NCBI RefSeq assembly: GCF_000381905.1
Contig: NZ_KB907247.1
Span: 68,798 to 132,797 of the forward strand
Reading direction: 5' to 3'
DNA from: Paenibacillus fonticola DSM 21315
GTDB lineage: Bacteria > Bacillota > Bacilli > Paenibacillales > Paenibacillaceae
Length of the DNA: 64,000 nt
Under the pieces are notes generated by a model, which saw only the letters and a program-made list of their open reading frames with translations, had not been told where the DNA came from and ran no database searches. Numbering within the stretch: the stretch's first letter is position 1; the number at the start of each line of letters is the position of its first letter. The position numbers and the translations under genes were made by a program. Below are positions 60,949 through 64,000 of this stretch, piece after piece.

Positions 60949-61242
60949 ATGGGTTGGCTTGTTGTATTCATACTGATGGTACTCTTTTTTGTTATGATGT
61001 TCGGGATCGGGTTTATTCTTAATATGCTGATGAAAACTACATGGTTTCCGGCTTATATTTTTATTATTGTCATTTTGCCGATTGTCGTATACTCGCTATG
61101 GAATCATGAGCAGGCCTTCTGGACTTATGTAGCCTCGTATCGTCTCGTGGATTACTTGACGGCTGTGGCTGGATTAGTTGGAGCGGTCTTGAGCGGATGG
61201 ACGATCCGCAAACTGCGCCAAGGCGGTTACAAAATGTTCTAA
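60949..61242 (+). CDS. yuiB: YuiB-like membrane protein
   Basis: A 97-aa membrane protein with three hydrophobic segments (about 4-28, 33-50, 64-84) and a basic C-terminal RKLRQGGYKMF, resembling B. subtilis YuiB. The gene lies beyond hemQ, in line with the yut/yum/yui neighbourhood. ATG after AAGGAAGGGTTGGG. Function unknown. Confidence 0.82.
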   Translation: MGWLVVFILMVLFFVMMFGIGFILNMLMKTTWFPAYIFIIVILPIVVYSLWNHEQAFWTYVASYRLVDYLTAVAGLVGAVLSGWTIRKLRQGGYKMF

Positions 61243-61271
61243 AATAAGTACTTTAAAAATCATTATGCAGG

Positions 61272-61300
61272 AAGCCCCAGGCCATGGCCTGGGGCTTGCT
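61272..61300 (+). terminator. Terminator after yuiB
   Basis: AGCCCCAGGCC / GGCCTGGGGCT perfect palindrome with minimal loop; weak T-tail. Confidence 0.65.
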
Positions 61301-61363
61301 ATCTAAGTTGAACAATTGAAGTGTAAGTGGTCGCCTACACCCATTCTTTACTGATATAAGCGG

Positions 61364-61450
61364 CGTACCACTAATCTATGTGCCACTAATCTATGCGCCA
61401 TTAAGCTGTGTGCACTAAGCTATCCCGTACTAAGATGGCTGTGTCGTATA
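61364..61450. repeat. Degenerate short tandem repeat
   Basis: CCACTAATCTATG occurs at about 61368 and 61383, followed by decayed versions CCATTAAGCTGTG, GCACTAAGCTATC and GTACTAAGATGGC. Confidence 0.6.
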
Positions 61451-61888
61451 CTAAATGGAATTCATGTATCTAATTATACTACAAACGAATGTTTCGAGGT
61501 GGTAGATGGATTTCATGCACCTAAAATCAAGAATCCAGCCAATGATAGGCATCTTCCTCCTTTTAATGACATGAATTACATTAAAAACTGCCTTCCCTTC
61601 CTTGACGCAGAAACTAACTGCTAGAAATCCATTTATATTTGTTGAACAATTGAAATGGTTGTGGGGCAAGTACGCAAAATGCTCCTACGATCGCTTCATG
61701 TTATATTGTTGCAGGCTGCCTTTTCTGGAGTAAGCAATCCGCAAAAAGAAGCAGAAACATCGTCTAACGTGCTGACCGAGCGCACTTTTCGGCGAAATTT
61801 GTAAGGTCTAAACGATTCAGAAAGAAAGCTTTTGTGATAGAATAAAAGAAGTCTACACGGACGTGAGCTTGGAAGGAGCGAAGAAGTA

Positions 61889-63415
61889 ATGCGCATGAAC
61901 AATATGCTGCATTTTACCGAGAACCACCGTTATTGCGTATACCGCGACTTCAGCCTCGGCGCTGTCGACGGCAGGATGCTTACCCTTATTTATCAGCCGA
62001 TGGTTGGCGCATTCGCGATCAGCCTGTACCGTTTTCTGGCTGACCGGGTGCCTTTGGAACAGGTCGGTTATTCCTCGATTGAGCAGCAGCGGGAAATATT
62101 TCTCACTTTAGGCCTGGAGCCGAGTGAGAAGGGACGTAAATATTTAATCGAGCTGGCATCCAAACTGGAAGCTGTGGGCCTTCTGCAGAGCAGTCGTCTG
62201 TACATACACGAAAATGATGATTATATGTACGAGTATGAATTGCAGGCGCCGCTTTCTCCCGCTGATTTTTTCCGGACACAGCACTTAACTTTGCTGCTCC
62301 GCGATAAAATTGGCAAGTTTGCCGTCCTGTCTCTTCGGGAGAAGTTATTCAGCGAGGAGCCGGCCGAATGGGCAGGATTAAATTATAATAAAGAGAATAT
62401 CTCGGTGCCATTTTACGATATTTTTGAGTTGAATACACATGTGATAGATTATGAGCTGGAGCAGGCGATAGCCGAGTCCTCCGTTGCCAGGCCGAACGAT
62501 GGCATGGAAAAGGCGGAGGAAGCGATCAATTATGCAGACATCATCATTCGTTTTCCGCGGGAATCTGCGAACCGCTCCTTTGTAGAAGGGCTGCGCTTTA
62601 ATTCGGAAGCTATGGCAGTCGCTAATTATGTCGCCCATAAGTATGAATTGAGTGTTCAGGATCTGTGCCGGTTGCTGGACGAGGATGGTGTGTTTGATGC
62701 GGAGGGCAGCTTGCTGCTGGAAAGTCTGCAGCATAAGGCGAACCTTCATTTCCGCCAAGGGAAGCGCCGGAAGGATGAGAGGGAAGTTGCTTATGCGAAA
62801 GTTGTGGCGCTGCGCTCCCCTGAGCGGGGCGCCGAGGAGTCTCCGCCGCAAGAAGTTGCCGTACAAATGGAGTATTACGTGGAAGTTCCCCCTCAGTTTC
62901 TGAGTAAATGCGACATTCACCAATATAACATGATGCTGCGCAATGAGCCGTATACACGTCTGTTAAAGACGTTTTTCCCCGGCTCGGTACCTGATAATTT
63001 ACTTGATATATTTGAAAAAATTGATTTGAATTACAAGCTTCCCGGTGAAGTGATCAACGTCCTGATCCATTACTTGATGGAATTGCTCACTTCTGGCGGG
63101 GAACAGCGTATCAACCGCAACTTTGTTGACGCCATCGCTGCGAATATGCTGCTCAAAAGCATTAACACATATGAGAAAGCCGTCCAATATATTCGCGACC
63201 AGGCTAAAGTCAAAGAGAAAGTCAAAAGCCCGGGTACAGCGGCCAAGGCGCCGGGACGGGGGCGGACGTATGCCCGGGGAACAGGACCGGCCAAGCCCGA
63301 TATTCCGATCGTACAAAGTTCAGAAGGGAATGGCAGCGTTACGGAAGAGGAGTTCGCGGAGCTGCTGAAGATGGCTGAGCAGATGCAGGCCAGTAAAAAT
63401 AAAGGAAGTATGTAA
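61889..63415 (+). CDS. dnaB: Replication initiation/primosome protein DnaB (Bacillus type)
   Basis: A 508-aa Bacillota primosome protein that, with DnaD and DnaI, loads the replicative helicase at the origin and attaches it to the membrane. N-terminal winged-helix region begins FTENHRYCVYRDFSLGAVDGRMLTLIYQPMVG-like; DnaB_2/DnaD-like C-terminal domain at about 345-435 (YTRLLKTFFPGSVPDNLLDIFEKIDLNYKLPGEVINVLIHYLM region). A basic linker and acidic end follow. ATG after GGAAGGAGCG. dnaI follows 21 bases later. Confidence 0.93.
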   Translation: MRMNNMLHFTENHRYCVYRDFSLGAVDGRMLTLIYQPMVGAFAISLYRFLADRVPLEQVGYSSIEQQREIFLTLGLEPSEKGRKYLIELASKLEAVGLLQSSRLYIHENDDYMYEYELQAPLSPADFFRTQHLTLLLRDKIGKFAVLSLREKLFSEEPAEWAGLNYNKENISVPFYDIFELNTHVIDYELEQAIAESSVARPNDGMEKAEEAINYADIIIRFPRESANRSFVEGLRFNSEAMAVANYVAHKYELSVQDLCRLLDEDGVFDAEGSLLLESLQHKANLHFRQGKRRKDEREVAYAKVVALRSPERGAEESPPQEVAVQMEYYVEVPPQFLSKCDIHQYNMMLRNEPYTRLLKTFFPGSVPDNLLDIFEKIDLNYKLPGEVINVLIHYLMELLTSGGEQRINRNFVDAIAANMLLKSINTYEKAVQYIRDQAKVKEKVKSPGTAAKAPGRGRTYARGTGPAKPDIPIVQSSEGNGSVTEEEFAELLKMAEQMQASKNKGSM

Positions 63416-63436
63416 TCAGGAAGGTGAAGTTAGCTT

Positions 63437-64000
63437 ATGGAATCACTCGGGGAACTGCTGTCACAAATAAAAAGCCCTGCGCTTCGCCGCCGCTCTGAGG
63501 AGTTGACGGCAAAGCTGCTGAGCGATCCGCTAGTGCTTGAGCTGAGGTCTCTTTACCCGGAACTGGGTGAAGACGAACTCAGGTTGAATATGGCCAAGCT
63601 CTACCAATATGTGCAAAACGCTCGACACTGTGACAGTTGTCCAGGTCTCGACCGCTGCCCGAATGATTTTCCTGGTCATTATACGAAGCTAACGGTAGAA
63701 ACTGTTTATGGCGCAGCTTCTATTTGTGACCGTCAAGTACCTTGTAATCTGCAAATTCAGAGAGAGCGGGAACTGGCGATCAAGAAACGAATCCACAGCT
63801 TCTATGTAGATGAGCGCGCATTAAACGAAGGCTACAGTGAAGTGGAGATTATGAGCAAGGATTTGAAGCGGGCGCCGGCGGTAGGCCGGATATTTCAATA
63901 CATTAACGAGGTTAAGGAAAATGGCTTGTCCCCTAGCGGATTGTACCTGGAAGGTCATTTTGGAACCGGCAAGACGTTTCTGATGTGCTATTTGCTGCAT
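63437..64000 (+). CDS. dnaI: Primosomal protein DnaI (5' part; continues past the window)
   Basis: The first 188 codons of DnaI, the helicase loader ATPase. It has an N-terminal zinc-binding domain with Cys pairs (HCDSCPGLDRCP and the later SICD, VPCN) and the start of the AAA+ domain with Walker A GHFGTGKT at about residues 176-183. The window ends just after it. ATG at 63437 is preceded by AGGTGAAGTTAGCTT. Forms an operon with dnaB. Confidence 0.93.
   Translation, partial: MESLGELLSQIKSPALRRRSEELTAKLLSDPLVLELRSLYPELGEDELRLNMAKLYQYVQNARHCDSCPGLDRCPNDFPGHYTKLTVETVYGAASICDRQVPCNLQIQRERELAIKKRIHSFYVDERALNEGYSEVEIMSKDLKRAPAVGRIFQYINEVKENGLSPSGLYLEGHFGTGKTFLMCYLLH

Larger units (their letters stand above)
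61243..61888. other. Intergenic region upstream of dnaB
   Basis: A 646-bp gap. It contains a palindrome at 61273-61296 (AGCCCCAGGCC / GGCCTGGGGCT) likely ending yuiB, a degenerate 15-18 bp repeat at 61364-61450 (CACTAATCTATG, CCATTAAGCTGTG types), and AT-rich DNA. A minus-strand frame at 61451-61669 lacks support. Confidence 0.6.

Noticed and set aside
61451..61669. 72-aa minus-strand frame upstream of dnaB
   Set aside because: No ribosome-binding site and no recognisable composition; treated as intergenic.
1..64000. tRNA or rRNA genes, prophage or insertion sequence
   Set aside because: I looked for CCA-ended cloverleaf candidates, transposase or integrase proteins, and rRNA signatures, and found none.

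Overview
The window reads as chromosomal core DNA of a low-to-mid GC, endospore-forming Gram-positive bacterium, most likely Paenibacillus or a close relative. The evidence is sporulation genes (yunB, a lytH-like peptidase, ylbJ, an alpha/beta SASP, a YjcZ-like miniprotein, sda, a YheC/D-like ATP-grasp), Bacillota-type dnaB/dnaI, T-box and S-box leaders, frequent TTG/GTG starts behind strong GGAGG sites, and a sugar ABC transporter without its own ATPase beside a YesMN-type two-component pair. I see no prophage, transposase, rRNA, tRNA or CRISPR array.

Layout. 0-9.7 kb: yunB and lytH converge, then lipA-yutD, a CtpB-type protease, NAD kinase, YlbJ, a truncated globin, a DUF2225 protein and YycC. 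9.7-16.8 kb: an M3 oligopeptidase, an unrecognised 136-aa protein, a SASP, an aldose-epimerase-like protein, and a Trp T-box that lies about 1.1 kb ahead of trpS. This part is rich in intergenic tandem repeats (12-, 43- and 52-bp periods). 17-24.8 kb: ctaB and a SCO protein for cytochrome oxidase assembly, a YusF Toprim protein, an MFS transporter, a membrane transglutaminase-like protein, and the first of two class B PBPs. 25-31 kb: the second PBP and an mntABCD-type metal ABC transporter behind an MntR-like box. 31-38.9 kb: GNAT, HAD phosphatase, DUF456, MurJ-like flippase, YppC-like, thioredoxin-like, ctaA and a HEPN-like protein. 38.9-42 kb: SAM riboswitch and metNIQ. 42-50 kb: sugar ABC transporter, response regulator/histidine kinase, SDR enzyme. 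50-61.3 kb: genes resembling the B. subtilis yut/yum/yui neighbourhood (nfu/yutI, yuzB, yutJ, yutM, yumC, an NDH-2, yuiB), with mqnE, an AI-2E-type permease, sda and hemQ. 61.9-64 kb: dnaB and the start of dnaI.

How the genes connect: heme and oxidase maturation (hemQ, ctaA, ctaB, SCO), menaquinone and NADH oxidation (mqnE, NDH-2 paralogues, yumC), Fe-S handling (nfu, yutM, lipA) and spore formation recur across the window. The strongest regulatory observations are a cluster of DnaA boxes in front of a 46-codon sda gene; a minisatellite of hairpin-forming 52-bp units inside the presumed trpS leader; a near-consensus MntR operator before mntABCD; and two matching palindromes ahead of ndh. Function calls rest on motif and family recognition by eye, without database searches.
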